From positions 1 through 64,000 of the forward strand of contig CADADR010000001.1 of the NCBI GenBank assembly GCA_902786745.1: DNA of 64,000 bases, given 5' to 3'. Shown here piece after piece: positions 43,964 through 52,975 of this stretch; the first letter of the stretch is position 1; every line of letters begins with the position of its first letter. This DNA comes from an uncultured Bacteroidia bacterium (GTDB lineage: Bacteria > Bacteroidota > Bacteroidia > Bacteroidales > F082). The position numbers and the translations under genes are program-made. The notes under the pieces are model-generated. The model made no database searches and had not been told where the DNA came from. It worked only from the letters and a program-made list of their open reading frames with translations.

Positions 43964-44956
43964 ATGGCAGAACAGATTCTTCAGATAGAAAATGTTGACC
44001 CTAAAGAACTTCACGGACCCAACGACAAATACCTGGAGTTGGTGAAGAGCATGTTCCCTAAGTTGAAAATCATCGCCCGCGGCGACTTTGTGAAAGTGAT
44101 TGGCGACGACGATGAGATTGAGTATTTCGCCAGCCGTTACGAGACCCTGATGGTGCAGTTGGAACGTTTTGGCAAACTCACCGCCCAGACCGTGGAAGAC
44201 GTGATGATGGCGGCTACCGACAACGAATTGCAGCAGAAGATGTCGGAAAGTGACGTGCTCGTGTTCGGACGCAGCGGCGTCCCCGTAAAGGCCATCACTG
44301 CCAACCAGAAACGCATGGTGACGGCATCTGAGCAAAAGGATTTGATCTTTGCCATAGGTCCTGCCGGAACGGGAAAGACCTATACCGCCGTGGCTTTGGC
44401 TGTCCGTGCCCTGAAAGCCAAGCAGGTCAGAAGAATCATTTTGACCCGTCCCGCCGTCGAAGCCGACGAGCACCTAGGCTTTCTCCCTGGCGATCTCAAG
44501 GACAAGCTCGACCCCTATCTTCAGCCGCTTTATGACGCCTTGCGCGACATGATACCTGGCACCAAACTTGAGGGTTACCTCGAAGACCACACCATTGAAA
44601 TTGCACCGCTGGCCTTCATGCGCGGCCGCACCTTGGACCATGCCTTCGTCATCCTCGACGAGGCCCAAAACGCCACACGCAGCCAACTGAAGATGTTCCT
44701 CACCCGTATGGGGCGCTCGGCCAAGTTCATTGTCACCGGCGACATCACCCAAATCGACCTGCCGCCCAAGACGCCCTCGGGATTGCCGCAGGCCATGGAG
44801 GTGCTAAAAGATGTGAAAGGCATCGAATTCATCTATCTGGACGACAAGGACGTGGTCAGACATAAACTGGTGACGGACATCATCAATGCCTATAAGAAGC
44901 ATCATGATGATGAGGAGTCGACCGAACAACTGCCAACTGAACAACTGAACAACTAA
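43964..44956 (+). CDS. phoH: PhoH-like ATPase
   Basis: This 330-residue protein has an N-terminal KH-like part and the PhoH ATPase domain with Walker A AIGPAGTGKTYTAVALAV and Walker B FVILDEAQNATRSQL, plus FMRGRTLDHAF. It is a cytoplasmic P-loop ATPase of probable RNA-related role. The last residues (TEQLPTEQLNN) are encoded by the start of a CAACTGAA repeat that runs on to purC, so the C-terminus has been shaped by the repeat. Confidence 0.93.
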   Translation: MAEQILQIENVDPKELHGPNDKYLELVKSMFPKLKIIARGDFVKVIGDDDEIEYFASRYETLMVQLERFGKLTAQTVEDVMMAATDNELQQKMSESDVLVFGRSGVPVKAITANQKRMVTASEQKDLIFAIGPAGTGKTYTAVALAVRALKAKQVRRIILTRPAVEADEHLGFLPGDLKDKLDPYLQPLYDALRDMIPGTKLEGYLEDHTIEIAPLAFMRGRTLDHAFVILDEAQNATRSQLKMFLTRMGRSAKFIVTGDITQIDLPPKTPSGLPQAMEVLKDVKGIEFIYLDDKDVVRHKLVTDIINAYKKHHDDEESTEQLPTEQLNN

Positions 44957-44983
44957 CAACTGAACAACTAACAACTGAATATA
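44928..44983. repeat. CAACTGAA/CAACTAA short tandem repeat between phoH and purC
   Basis: About six imperfect units of 7-8 bases span the phoH end and the whole intergenic gap up to the purC start. Confidence 0.75.
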
Positions 44984-45928
44984 ATGAACGCATTAACTAG
45001 AACAGATTACAAATTCCCTGGTCAGACCAAGGTGTATCACGGCAAGGTCCGCGATTGTTATTTCATCAACGACGAGTATATGGTGATGGTCGCCACCGAC
45101 CGCATCTCGGCTTTCGACGTCATCCTGCCCAAGGGCATCCCCTATAAGGGACAGGTGCTCAACCAGATTGCCGCCATGTTCCTCGATGCCACCGCTGACA
45201 TCGTCCCCAACTGGAAGCTCGCCACCCCCGACCCGATGGTCACCGTGGGTCGCCTCTGCAAGCCCTTCCCGATTGAGATGATCATCCGTGGCTACCTCAC
45301 CGGCAGCTCATGGCGCACCTACAAGAGCGGCCAACACACCATCTGCGGTGTGCAGATCCCTGACGGCATGAAGGAGCACCAACGCTTCGCCGAGCCCATC
45401 ATCACCCCGACCACCAAGGCCGAGGAAGGCCATGACGAGGACATCTCACGCGAGGAAATCATCAGCCGTGGACTCATCAGCGAGAGCGACTATGTGCAGA
45501 TTGAAGACATCACCCGCAAGCTCTTCCAGCGCGGCACCGAAATCGCCGCCAAGCAAGGCTTGATTCTCGTCGACACGAAATACGAGTTCGGCAAGATTGG
45601 CGACCAAATCGTGCTGATGGACGAAATCCACACCCCCGACTCATCGCGCTATTTCATCGCCGACCAATACGAGGAACGCTTCGCCAAAGGCGAACCGCAG
45701 GTGCAACTCTCCAAGGAATTCGTCCGTGAGTGGCTGATGGCCAACGGTTTCCAAGGCAAGGAAGGCCAGCAAGTGCCGGAGATGACACCCGAATATGTCA
45801 ACAGTGTTTCGGAGCGCTACATCGAACTTTACGAGAAGGTCACGGGACACAAGTTTGAGAAGGCTCCCGATTCGGAAGACCTTGTCAAGCGTATTGAAAA
45901 GAACGTGATGAACTATTTGAAGCTGTAG
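44984..45928 (+). CDS. purC: Phosphoribosylaminoimidazole-succinocarboxamide synthase
   Basis: The 314-residue protein is the long form of SAICAR synthase. Visible: [48 protein letters not shown] and [10 protein letters not shown]. It joins aspartate to CAIR in purine synthesis. It lies 27 bases after phoH, separated by the tandem repeat, and is followed by a strong terminator. Confidence 0.97.
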   Translation: MNALTRTDYKFPGQTKVYHGKVRDCYFINDEYMVMVATDRISAFDVILPKGIPYKGQVLNQIAAMFLDATADIVPNWKLATPDPMVTVGRLCKPFPIEMIIRGYLTGSSWRTYKSGQHTICGVQIPDGMKEHQRFAEPIITPTTKAEEGHDEDISREEIISRGLISESDYVQIEDITRKLFQRGTEIAAKQGLILVDTKYEFGKIGDQIVLMDEIHTPDSSRYFIADQYEERFAKGEPQVQLSKEFVREWLMANGFQGKEGQQVPEMTPEYVNSVSERYIELYEKVTGHKFEKAPDSEDLVKRIEKNVMNYLKL

Positions 45929-45952
45929 ATTTCACTAAGGCTTATGGCCTAT

Positions 45953-45997
45953 GACTATGGCCGCTTTCACAAAGGTGAGGGCGGCCATAGTCTTTTT
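45953..45997 (+). terminator. Terminator after purC
   Basis: GACTATGGCCGC (45953-45964) and GCGGCCATAGTC (45981-45992) followed by TTTTTG; it may also serve the converging PHP gene. Confidence 0.9.
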
Positions 45998-45998
45998 G

Positions 45999-46865
45999 TC
46001 ACAGGCCTATTTCAATAAAATGCCCATCCTTGAAATTGACCACGCTACGGAAGCCTGCTTTCTTCAGGGCTTCCTCGGCAGCAGCAAATTCAAGTGTGAT
46101 TTCACTGAAATGGTGCGCATCGGCAGAGATGATGGCGGGAACGCCCATCTTGCAAGCTTCTTCCATCAGCCAAGGCGAGGGATAGAAGCCATTGTAACGT
46201 TTCTTGTAGATGCCGCGTGTGTTGATTTCCATCACGAGGCCTTTCTGTCGGATAAGGTCGAGGGTTTCGAGGGCGAGTTTGCGGTACCACGGCTCGTCTT
46301 CATGGAAATAACGATCGCGGTTGTGCATCTTGATTTTGTCGAAGTGTGCGATGATATCAAATTTTTCGTTTTCAATCATTTCATTCGATTGTTCGAAGAA
46401 TCTACGCACGGCACGGCGGATGTCGCCACCAAAGAACTTCTGCAATCCTTCGTCATAGACTTCCCACTTGGGGCCATCGATGAACCAGATTTGTTCGGCA
46501 AGAGGTCCCTGAGCCTGTCGAAGGGCCGGATCCACAACCAAATGCACTCCACCAATCAGATAATCAAGATGATACTTCTCCTTAGTTACGGCAAAAGGTT
46601 CTGAAACGCCCGTGAGGTAATCTGCCTCCAAGGCGCAGTAGATGTCGATTTTATCCTTGAAATCCTCTTTCAGCTGGGCAATTTCAGCCACATAACGCGG
46701 CATGTCGGCCGACTTCACCGAAAATGTATTGTCGAAAGGCAGTGGACTGTGCTCCGAAAAACCAAGTGTCGTCAAGCCCTGACGGATAGCCTCTTCCACG
46801 ATTTCGCGAGGCTGGGATTTGCCGTCACTATAAACACTATGTGTATGTAAATTGAAATTCTGCAT
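45999..46865 (-). CDS. PHP-domain phosphatase, histidinol-phosphatase-like
   Basis: The 288-residue protein starts with the PHP metal motif NLHTHSVYSDGKSQP and has GFSEHSPLPF, ALEADYL, IIAHFDKIK, EINTRGIYKKRYNGFYPSPW and ISADAHHFSEI. It resembles HisK-type histidinol-phosphate phosphatase, but the substrate is inferred, as no other his genes are near. Residues around 112-119 (LRQAQGPL) come from a dispersed repeat taken up in frame (46504-46527). Confidence 0.85.
   Translation of the reverse strand: MQNFNLHTHSVYSDGKSQPREIVEEAIRQGLTTLGFSEHSPLPFDNTFSVKSADMPRYVAEIAQLKEDFKDKIDIYCALEADYLTGVSEPFAVTKEKYHLDYLIGGVHLVVDPALRQAQGPLAEQIWFIDGPKWEVYDEGLQKFFGGDIRRAVRRFFEQSNEMIENEKFDIIAHFDKIKMHNRDRYFHEDEPWYRKLALETLDLIRQKGLVMEINTRGIYKKRYNGFYPSPWLMEEACKMGVPAIISADAHHFSEITLEFAAAEEALKKAGFRSVVNFKDGHFIEIGL
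46504..46527. repeat. Dispersed repeat inside the PHP gene
   Basis: CCCTGAGCCTGTCGAAGGG (46507-46525) is the exact reverse complement of 19 bases at 48167-48185. Confidence 0.8.
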
Positions 46866-46900
46866 AATTGAAACAAATTATGGACACAATCGATACGTCC

Positions 46901-48142
46901 CTACAAGGTTGAAATTACTTTATAAACCTTGTCACCGCGCCTGACCAGCGACTTCACGGGTATGGAGCAATACTCACCCTTGACCGTCTGCTGGACATTG
47001 CCCAAATCCACGCGGATTTCGGTGAGTGTGTCCTCGTAGACGCCAGTCGTCGGACCGATGATCATGATTTGTTCACCGAGTTTGAGGGCATCGCTATCCA
47101 TGCGGATTTCGGCCACACCCAACTTGCTGTAATAATTGGTAATGAGCCCGATGTACTCCTTGCTTTGCGTGGCGTGTGAACCATATTGTTTCGACCATTC
47201 AAAGGTGCGGCGACCCAGATAATAGCCGTCCCAGAAGCCCCGGTTATAAACGCTCTTCAACCGTTCCATCCAAGCATCGATTTTCTCTTGCGTGAAGGTG
47301 CCTTCCTGAATGGCTTTCACCGCCTCGCTGTAGACCGACACCGTCAGTTTGGTGTACTCGGGCGAGCGACCACGCCCCTCGATTTTCAAGACTTCAACAC
47401 CCGCATCCAACACCCTGTCCAAGAAAGGCAAAGTGCAAAGATCCTTGGGCGACATGATATATTCATTGTCGAGCATCAATTCATATCCTTCTTCGCGTTC
47501 GCGCACATCATAGCCACGACGGCAGAGCTGCATGCAAGCGCCACGATTCGAAGACGAGTTGTAGATGTCCTGACTTAAGTTACACTTGCCCGAAATGGCC
47601 ATGCAAAGAGCGCCATGACAAAACACCTCGATGCGCACCAAGTCACCATGAGGGCCACGTATTTGCTGACGTTCAATCTCTTCCGTGATGTGGCGCACCT
47701 GGTCGATGTTCAGTTCGCGGGCGGTCACCATCACATCGGCAAACTGGGAGTAATAGCGCACCGCTTCCAAGTTGGTGATATTGCACTGTGTCGACATGTG
47801 TACCTCAACGCCAATCTGTCGGGCATATTGTATCACGCTTTGGTCGGAGGCGATGATGGCCGAGATACCATTGGCCTTGATGGCATCGAGCAGTTGGTGC
47901 ATCTCTTCCATCTCCTCGTCATAGATGATGGTATTGACTGTAACATAACTTTTTACATTATGTTCTTTGCAGGTTTCAGCCAATTGGTGTAAGTCATCAA
48001 GGGTGAAGTTCTTCGCCGAGCGCGAACGCATGTTGAGTTTGCCGATGCCGAAATAGACGCTTCCGGCACCGGCTTGTATGGCGGCTGACAGGGCTTCGTA
48101 AGAGCCCACGGGGGCCATGATTTCGATGTTGGGTTTCATCAT
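46901..48142 (-). CDS. Peptidase U32 family protein, TrhP-like
   Basis: I start at the ATGATG at 48137-48142; the frame is open upstream but there it crosses a dispersed repeat and is unlike the family. The ~414-residue protein has EIMAPVGSYEALSAAI, AGSVYFGIG, STQCNITN and the U32 signature around FCHGALCMAISGKCNLS with SSNRGACMQLCR, then VLKIEGRGRSPEY. Size and layout resemble E. coli TrhP (YegQ), which makes 5-hydroxyuridine in tRNA from prephenate. It is the second U32 protein of the window. Confidence 0.85.
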   Translation of the reverse strand: MMKPNIEIMAPVGSYEALSAAIQAGAGSVYFGIGKLNMRSRSAKNFTLDDLHQLAETCKEHNVKSYVTVNTIIYDEEMEEMHQLLDAIKANGISAIIASDQSVIQYARQIGVEVHMSTQCNITNLEAVRYYSQFADVMVTARELNIDQVRHITEEIERQQIRGPHGDLVRIEVFCHGALCMAISGKCNLSQDIYNSSSNRGACMQLCRRGYDVREREEGYELMLDNEYIMSPKDLCTLPFLDRVLDAGVEVLKIEGRGRSPEYTKLTVSVYSEAVKAIQEGTFTQEKIDAWMERLKSVYNRGFWDGYYLGRRTFEWSKQYGSHATQSKEYIGLITNYYSKLGVAEIRMDSDALKLGEQIMIIGPTTGVYEDTLTEIRVDLGNVQQTVKGEYCSIPVKSLVRRGDKVYKVISTL

Positions 48143-48156
48143 TTTTCCATTAGGGC

Positions 48157-48194
48157 GACCCTTCGACCCTTCGACAGGCTCAGGGCTCAGGGAC
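48157..48194. repeat. Dispersed repeat between the U32 gene and tRNA-Pro
   Basis: It holds a doubled CGACCCTT unit and CCCTTCGACAGGCTCAGGG followed by a doubled CTCAGGG; the core matches the copy in the PHP gene. Confidence 0.75.
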
Positions 48195-48203
48195 CGCAGT
48201 ACT

Positions 48204-48233
48204 ACAAAAAAACCAGCCTGAAACTCAAGCTGG
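48204..48233 (-). terminator. Terminator after tRNA-Pro
   Basis: On the minus strand CCAGC, an 11-base loop, GCTGG and then TTTTTTT. Confidence 0.7.
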
Positions 48234-48244
48234 CTTTGACAAAG

Positions 48245-48318
48245 TCGGGATGACAAGATTCGAACTTGCGGCCTCTTCGTCCCGAACGAAGCGCGCTACC
48301 GGGCTGCGCTACATCCCG
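48245..48318 (-). tRNA. tRNA-Pro (anticodon CGG)
   Basis: On the minus strand: acceptor CGGGATG/CATCCCG, D-arm GCGCAGCCCGGTAGCGC, anticodon stem CTTCG/CGAAG with loop TTCGGGA, and T-loop GTTCGAATC. CGG reads the proline codon CCG. The 3' CCA is not encoded. Confidence 0.95.
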
Positions 48319-48392
48319 AACCGTTTTGCGCTGCAAAATTACACATTATTTTGATATGGTGTGCAATTAATTGGTCAGATTTTTCTTTTCCG

Positions 48393-48965
48393 TCAAAAAC
48401 TGATAATGCCCAAATGCTCCAAAAGTATCTTCAATCCAATGAGAATCAATATGATACCACCAATAATCCCAGCCGACTTCTCATATTTAGAACCGAAGAC
48501 ATTGCCAATCTTGACACCCAAGACAGAGAAAAGGAAGGTAGTAAGGCCGATGACCACTACCGATGACCACAGCTTCACCTGGATGCATGCAAACGAAACG
48601 CCCACTGCCAAGGCGTCGATGCTGGTGGCGATGGCCAAAAGCAACATGGTCTTGAAATCGAGGGCACCGTTTTCTTTACCTTCTTCTTCCTTACCCCAAA
48701 CAGCTTCCCGAATCATGTTGGCACCGATGAGAAACAATAAACCGAAGGCAATCCAATGGTCGTAAGCCTCTATCATCTCCTGGAACTGTGCACCCAAGAA
48801 ATAGCCAATCGTGGGCATCAAAGCCTGGAAAAAGCCAAACCAAAGGCCACAGACCAAAGCCATACGCCAAGAAAACTGCTTGGTGGTCAAGCCTTTACAG
48901 ATGGAAACCGAGAAGGCATCCATGGAGAGGCCAATGGCAATCAGTAAGAGTTCGATGAAGCTCAT
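48393..48965 (-). CDS. mntP: Manganese efflux pump MntP
   Basis: I start at the ATG at 48963-48965, after the promoter. The 190-residue protein has six predicted membrane helices and the paired acidic motifs AIGLSMDAFSVSICKGL and ATSIDALAVGVSF of the MntP (UPF0059) family, which exports Mn(II). No manganese riboswitch is evident in the short leader. Confidence 0.92.
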   Translation of the reverse strand: MSFIELLLIAIGLSMDAFSVSICKGLTTKQFSWRMALVCGLWFGFFQALMPTIGYFLGAQFQEMIEAYDHWIAFGLLFLIGANMIREAVWGKEEEGKENGALDFKTMLLLAIATSIDALAVGVSFACIQVKLWSSVVVIGLTTFLFSVLGVKIGNVFGSKYEKSAGIIGGIILILIGLKILLEHLGIISF

Positions 48966-48983
48966 TTCACTATAATTGTGGGG

Positions 48984-48991
48984 CAAAAATA
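48984..48991 (-). promoter_or_regulatory. -7 box of mntP
   Basis: TATTTTTG followed by CCCC on the minus strand, 18 bases ahead of the ATG. Confidence 0.6.
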
Positions 48992-49023
48992 GCACATTTT
49001 GTTGGCGACTCATTGAAAAACTT

Positions 49024-49031
49024 TATTTTTG
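49024..49031 (+). promoter_or_regulatory. -7 box of the Omp85-like gene
   Basis: TATTTTTG followed by CAATC, with a TTTTG about 22 bases upstream and a 24-base leader to the ATG at 49056. Confidence 0.65.
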
Positions 49032-49055
49032 CAATCAACAAAACCCTTTTCTGCT

Positions 49056-50414
49056 ATGAAAAAGACCTTATTCCTTATGCTTGCCCTGCTATTGGCAGTG
49101 GGTGGCATGGCTCAAGAAAAGAAAGCCAAGAAAGAAAAGACCTACAACGAAAAAGGCGAAATCATCAAGAAAGGCTGGAACTTCGGTCCGCTGCCCGTGG
49201 TGGGTTATGATGCCGACCTCGGCTTCCAGTACGGCGTGACTTGCGACATCTTCAACTTCGGCGATGGCTCGCGTTATCCACGCTACAATTACAAATTCAA
49301 CGTGGAAGCCTCGCGCTACACCAAAGGTTCTGGCGTGTTCCGTTTTTACAGCGATATGCCTTACGTGGTGAAGAACACGAAACTTTTCTTCGATGTGACC
49401 TATTTCTACGCCAAGAAATACGAGTTCTTCGGCTTTAATGGCTATGAGGCCAACCCCTTCGACCCAAACGAGTTCGAGGCCATGTGGGATAATGCCACCG
49501 TCAAAAGCGGCTATCACTTCATCAACCGCCACCAGTTCCGTTTCGTAGGCAGCATGCAGCGTCCCTTCTTCGGTGTGCCCAACCTCAACTGGACTGCCGG
49601 CCTAGCCTATTACAACACCAAGGTCGACCGCATCAATCTGGAAGGCTATGAAGGACAAAAGACCTTGTATGAGGATTACGTGAACGCAGGTGTCATCAAG
49701 GAAGACGAGGCTCATGGCGGCAACACCACCCAAATCCGTCTCGGCCTGATTTACGATAGCCGCGACCACAACAGCGACCCGACCAAAGGCATCTATACCG
49801 AAGCCAGCCTTGTTGGCGCCCCCGACCTCATCGACCGCAAGGGCTACAGCAACCTGTCGTACACCTTCCTTTGGAGACATTACATCCCCGTCTACAAGGA
49901 CAAACTGACTTTTGCCTATCGTCTGGGCGCACAAAACCGCATCGCCGGCAAGACGCCTTGGTACATGATCAATAACTTGAACACCATGTTCTTCAAGAAG
50001 ATGTACACTGAAGGCTTGGGCGGCAGCACGACCTTGCGCGGTGTGAACCGCAACGGCGTCATCGGTGAGGGCTTCGCCTTCGCCAACCTGGAGTTGCGCT
50101 GGCGTATCGTCGGCTTCCAGTTCATCAACCAAAACTGGCAGGTGGCCTTAAATCCTTTCTTCGATGCGGGCATGGTGACGCAGAAGTTCCGCGAGGAAGA
50201 GATGCACACCATCGCTTCTGACCCAGTTTCTGGAGGATTTGGCTATCCGCTCTTTGATGTGGAAGGAAAAGAAAAGCTTCACATGGCCGCGGGCTGTGGC
50301 CTCAAACTCATCATGAACCGCAATCTTATCGTCTCGGTCGACATGGGCAAAGCCCTCGACAAACGCGACGGCGAGAAACTGAAGACGTTTATCGGGTTTA
50401 ATTATATATTCTAA
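49056..50414 (+). CDS. Outer membrane beta-barrel protein of the BamA/TamA (Omp85 surface antigen) type
   Basis: The 452-residue protein has a signal peptide ending at GMAQ and no POTRA-like repeats; a barrel of alternating aromatic strands fills the rest. The Omp85-type strand motif is seen in LGGSTTLRGVNRNGVIGEGFAFANLELRWR, quoted here only by its ends LGGSTTLRG and ANLELRWR, and the chain ends in the aromatic FNYIF. It should sit in the outer membrane. Substrate or partner is unknown. It forms a convergent pair with gpmA, sharing a long terminator. Confidence 0.82.
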   Translation: MKKTLFLMLALLLAVGGMAQEKKAKKEKTYNEKGEIIKKGWNFGPLPVVGYDADLGFQYGVTCDIFNFGDGSRYPRYNYKFNVEASRYTKGSGVFRFYSDMPYVVKNTKLFFDVTYFYAKKYEFFGFNGYEANPFDPNEFEAMWDNATVKSGYHFINRHQFRFVGSMQRPFFGVPNLNWTAGLAYYNTKVDRINLEGYEGQKTLYEDYVNAGVIKEDEAHGGNTTQIRLGLIYDSRDHNSDPTKGIYTEASLVGAPDLIDRKGYSNLSYTFLWRHYIPVYKDKLTFAYRLGAQNRIAGKTPWYMINNLNTMFFKKMYTEGLGGSTTLRGVNRNGVIGEGFAFANLELRWRIVGFQFINQNWQVALNPFFDAGMVTQKFREEEMHTIASDPVSGGFGYPLFDVEGKEKLHMAAGCGLKLIMNRNLIVSVDMGKALDKRDGEKLKTFIGFNYIF

Positions 50415-50452
50415 AAACTAAAGGGCTGCCGGATGGCAGCCCTTTAGTTTTT
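50413..50452. terminator. Bidirectional terminator between the Omp85-like gene and gpmA
   Basis: An 18-base perfect stem (AAAAACTAAAGGGCTGCC with its complement) around the loop GGAT. It reaches into the gpmA stop codon. Confidence 0.93.
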
Positions 50453-51197
50453 ACTTCGCTTTACCTTGATTGGCGACAGCCGCCATCAGTGCGGCCACTT
50501 TCTCAGGATCTCCCAAGAAGAAGTCCTTTTGTAACTTCATGTTGTCGTCAAACTCGAAGACATACGGGATGCCTGTCGGGATGTTGAAGGCGATGATCTC
50601 ATCGTTGCTCATGCCTTTCAGCACCTTCACCACGCCACGCAAGCTATTGCCGTGGGCCACCACCAACACCTGGTCGTGGGTCTCAAAGGCCTTCATGATG
50701 TTGTTTTCATAATAAGGCATCACACGCTCGATGGTGTCGCAAAGGGCCTCGGTGAGCGGGATCTGCTCATCAGTGAGCTCGGCATAGCGCGGGTCCATGC
50801 GGGGGCTCTTGGGGTCGTTCATGTCCAACGCAGGCGGACGCACGTCGAAGGCGCGGCGCCACAGACGCACTTGCTCGTCACCGTATTTCTCGGCGGTCAT
50901 CTTCTTGTCGAGGCCTTGCAGCTGGCCATACGATTTCTCGTTGAGACGCCATGACTTGTACACCGGCAGCCAGTCCATGTCCATGGCTTCGAGAGCCAAG
51001 TTCAAGGTCTTGATGGCACGCTTCAGATAAGAGGTGAAGCAAATCTCAGGCTTGTAGCCGTTCTCTTTCAGCGTTTTACCAGCTTCGATGGCTTCTTGGA
51101 CGCCTTTTTCCGAAAGGTCCACATTGGTCCACCCCGTGAAGAGGTTCAATTTGTTCCATTCACTTTCTCCGTGACGGATGAGGATAAGTTTCTTCAT
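50451..51197 (-). CDS. gpmA: 2,3-bisphosphoglycerate-dependent phosphoglycerate mutase
   Basis: The 248-residue protein has the phosphohistidine motif LILIRHGESEWN, NLFTGWTNVDLSEKG, LNEKSYGQLQGLDKK and the second catalytic His in VVAHGNSLRGVVK. It interconverts 3- and 2-phosphoglycerate. It lies 12 bases downstream of the OstA-like gene, with no clear promoter between them. Confidence 0.97.
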   Translation of the reverse strand: MKKLILIRHGESEWNKLNLFTGWTNVDLSEKGVQEAIEAGKTLKENGYKPEICFTSYLKRAIKTLNLALEAMDMDWLPVYKSWRLNEKSYGQLQGLDKKMTAEKYGDEQVRLWRRAFDVRPPALDMNDPKSPRMDPRYAELTDEQIPLTEALCDTIERVMPYYENNIMKAFETHDQVLVVAHGNSLRGVVKVLKGMSNDEIIAFNIPTGIPYVFEFDDNMKLQKDFFLGDPEKVAALMAAVANQGKAK

Positions 51198-51209
51198 ATT
51201 GATTAAGTA

Positions 51210-52856
51210 TTAATTGTTGTTGTTTTCTCTTTTTGCTCTATGTCGCTTAGGCTGTTCTTCTTCTCCTTCAGGCTTCTCCTCCCCTTGCTGTGTTGCCGTT
51301 GGGGCAACCACGGGCATCTCCGCCTCGATACGACGGAAGATGTCGGCCTTGTCCTTTGGGCGAGCCTCGTCATTCCACTTGAAGCCTGGCAGATAACGGT
51401 CGTTTTCCTTCAGGTCGTCTTCAGGATACATGGTCTCGGTGATGTCCTTGAAACCTTTGATCTTGTCGACGCTATTGTCTTTCATCTCGATGACCATGGT
51501 CGTCGACTTCGACACATCGATGCCGATGGTCCCGCCTTCGTCATCGCGAATCCAATAGATGGTCTCGGCTTTGTCGCCGTCAACGTTGACACGATGAATG
51601 CTACCGCTCTTGAAACGCGAAATGATGTCACGTCCCTTGATTTGGTTGAAGCCCTCGATAGAATCTTGCGAGATGATGAAGGCATTCCCCTTTTGCAGCA
51701 CCCAGTCGACATTATGATCCTTGAGTTTAATGTCGATGTAGGTGCCCGACATCTGGCTGTCCTCGGCCCACAAGATTGGTGCTACGCGCATGCGGATGGT
51801 GGAATCGGCCATCAGATAGGTCAAGGTGTCGCACTTGCCCTGCATGTCCGACTTGAAGAACCGAACATTTCGGCGTGCGATGAGTTTCTTGGCCTCCTCC
51901 TTTTGCTTGTCGAAGTACATGAACAGCGTGTCGCCATGAATGTAAAGCGAGTCGCCACCATCGTAGCTGATAGCATAGGCGCTGTCGGTGGCATAAGAAA
52001 AGCCCCTGTTCTCCCACATCTCCACATAGTCGCCTCGCATGACGACCTTATACGAGGTGTCGATCATGTCCACCTGGCTATAGGCCTGCGCCAGCCCAAG
52101 ATTGCGGTCATAGAAGATGGAATCCGACCACATCAGCTGGGTCTCGTTATGCATAAAGGGTCGTTTGTCGAGATATACATGGTCTTCGTTCACAAGATAA
52201 TAGCCATGCTTCCCTTCCAACACATTTTCCTTGTTGATGATGGTTGTAGGTCCCTCAAACCACATCTTTTCGATGTCGGTGTTGTAAAACAAGGTGTCGG
52301 TATACATCTGATATTTAGGACTATATACCTCCACATTCTCAAAGAAAGAAAACTCTTTCAGCCGGTCGCGGTAATAGCCGTAATGACTTTTCAGGGTTTT
52401 GTCGCCACGAACCGTGGTAGCGCTGTCGGGATAACTGGCCAGATGCAGGTTACGGTCGTAGGTCAGGTATTCGGTGTAGAGTGTGGTGGAGTCGTCACGC
52501 AGCCTCACGTTGTCGTGAAACTCGGCAAAACGCATGTTGCCATCATAGTTCAACAGGTCGCTGAAGATCTCCACGCTGTCGTTGACGATGATATGGACAT
52601 TTTGATACGCGTCGAAGCTATTGGTTCTCTGGTAAAAATAGGCACTGTCGCAAAAGAAATAAGCGGAGTCGTGACGCATCTTCACGTGACCGATGAGTTT
52701 CTGCATCTCGCCCTGACTCTTCGAGAAAGTGGCCTTGTCGTAATGCTCGATATGGATACGGGTCTTCTTGCGCTGCACAGTATCCTGCCCTTGTGCCACA
52801 AGCATTTGTGACAGCAGGAGAAACAATGATGCAATAAACAGCGCTTTACCTTTCAT
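51210..52856 (-). CDS. OstA-like (LptA-fold) periplasmic or outer membrane protein
   Basis: This 548-residue protein has a signal peptide (residues 1-23) and many OstA/LptA-type strands with repeated xSDxxxYD, YFxCDSAYFYQ and TDTLFYNTD patterns, as in beta-jellyroll lipopolysaccharide-transport proteins. The C-terminus is Glu/Arg/Lys/Asn-rich (GEEKPEGEEEQPKRHR). A role in lipopolysaccharide transport to the outer membrane is inferred from the fold family. It is first in a probable two-gene unit with gpmA. Confidence 0.85.
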   Translation of the reverse strand: MKGKALFIASLFLLLSQMLVAQGQDTVQRKKTRIHIEHYDKATFSKSQGEMQKLIGHVKMRHDSAYFFCDSAYFYQRTNSFDAYQNVHIIVNDSVEIFSDLLNYDGNMRFAEFHDNVRLRDDSTTLYTEYLTYDRNLHLASYPDSATTVRGDKTLKSHYGYYRDRLKEFSFFENVEVYSPKYQMYTDTLFYNTDIEKMWFEGPTTIINKENVLEGKHGYYLVNEDHVYLDKRPFMHNETQLMWSDSIFYDRNLGLAQAYSQVDMIDTSYKVVMRGDYVEMWENRGFSYATDSAYAISYDGGDSLYIHGDTLFMYFDKQKEEAKKLIARRNVRFFKSDMQGKCDTLTYLMADSTIRMRVAPILWAEDSQMSGTYIDIKLKDHNVDWVLQKGNAFIISQDSIEGFNQIKGRDIISRFKSGSIHRVNVDGDKAETIYWIRDDEGGTIGIDVSKSTTMVIEMKDNSVDKIKGFKDITETMYPEDDLKENDRYLPGFKWNDEARPKDKADIFRRIEAEMPVVAPTATQQGEEKPEGEEEQPKRHRAKRENNNN

Positions 52857-52873
52857 GGTGCATTAATAACGTG

Positions 52874-52881
52874 CAAAATTA
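52874..52881 (-). promoter_or_regulatory. -7 box of the OstA-like gene
   Basis: TAATTTTG followed by CACG on the minus strand, 17 bases ahead of the ATG. Confidence 0.6.
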
Positions 52882-52912
52882 CGATTATTGTCGGAATTAA
52901 AGGCGCATCGCA

Positions 52913-52947
52913 TAAAAAAGTGGAGACGGTGTGCACTCCGTCTCCAC
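52913..52947 (-). terminator. Terminator after glnS
   Basis: GTGGAGACGG (52920-52929) and CCGTCTCCAC (52938-52947), followed on the minus strand by TTTTTT. Confidence 0.88.
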
Positions 52948-52975
52948 AGAACAATGCATTCAATATGATTACAAA

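Noticed and set aside
48966..49055. Manganese riboswitch ahead of mntP
   Set aside because: The leader is about 15 bases and has no matching stem-loops.
51240..52811. Plus-strand open frame of 523 codons
   Set aside because: Antisense to the OstA-like gene; composition is that of a shadow frame.
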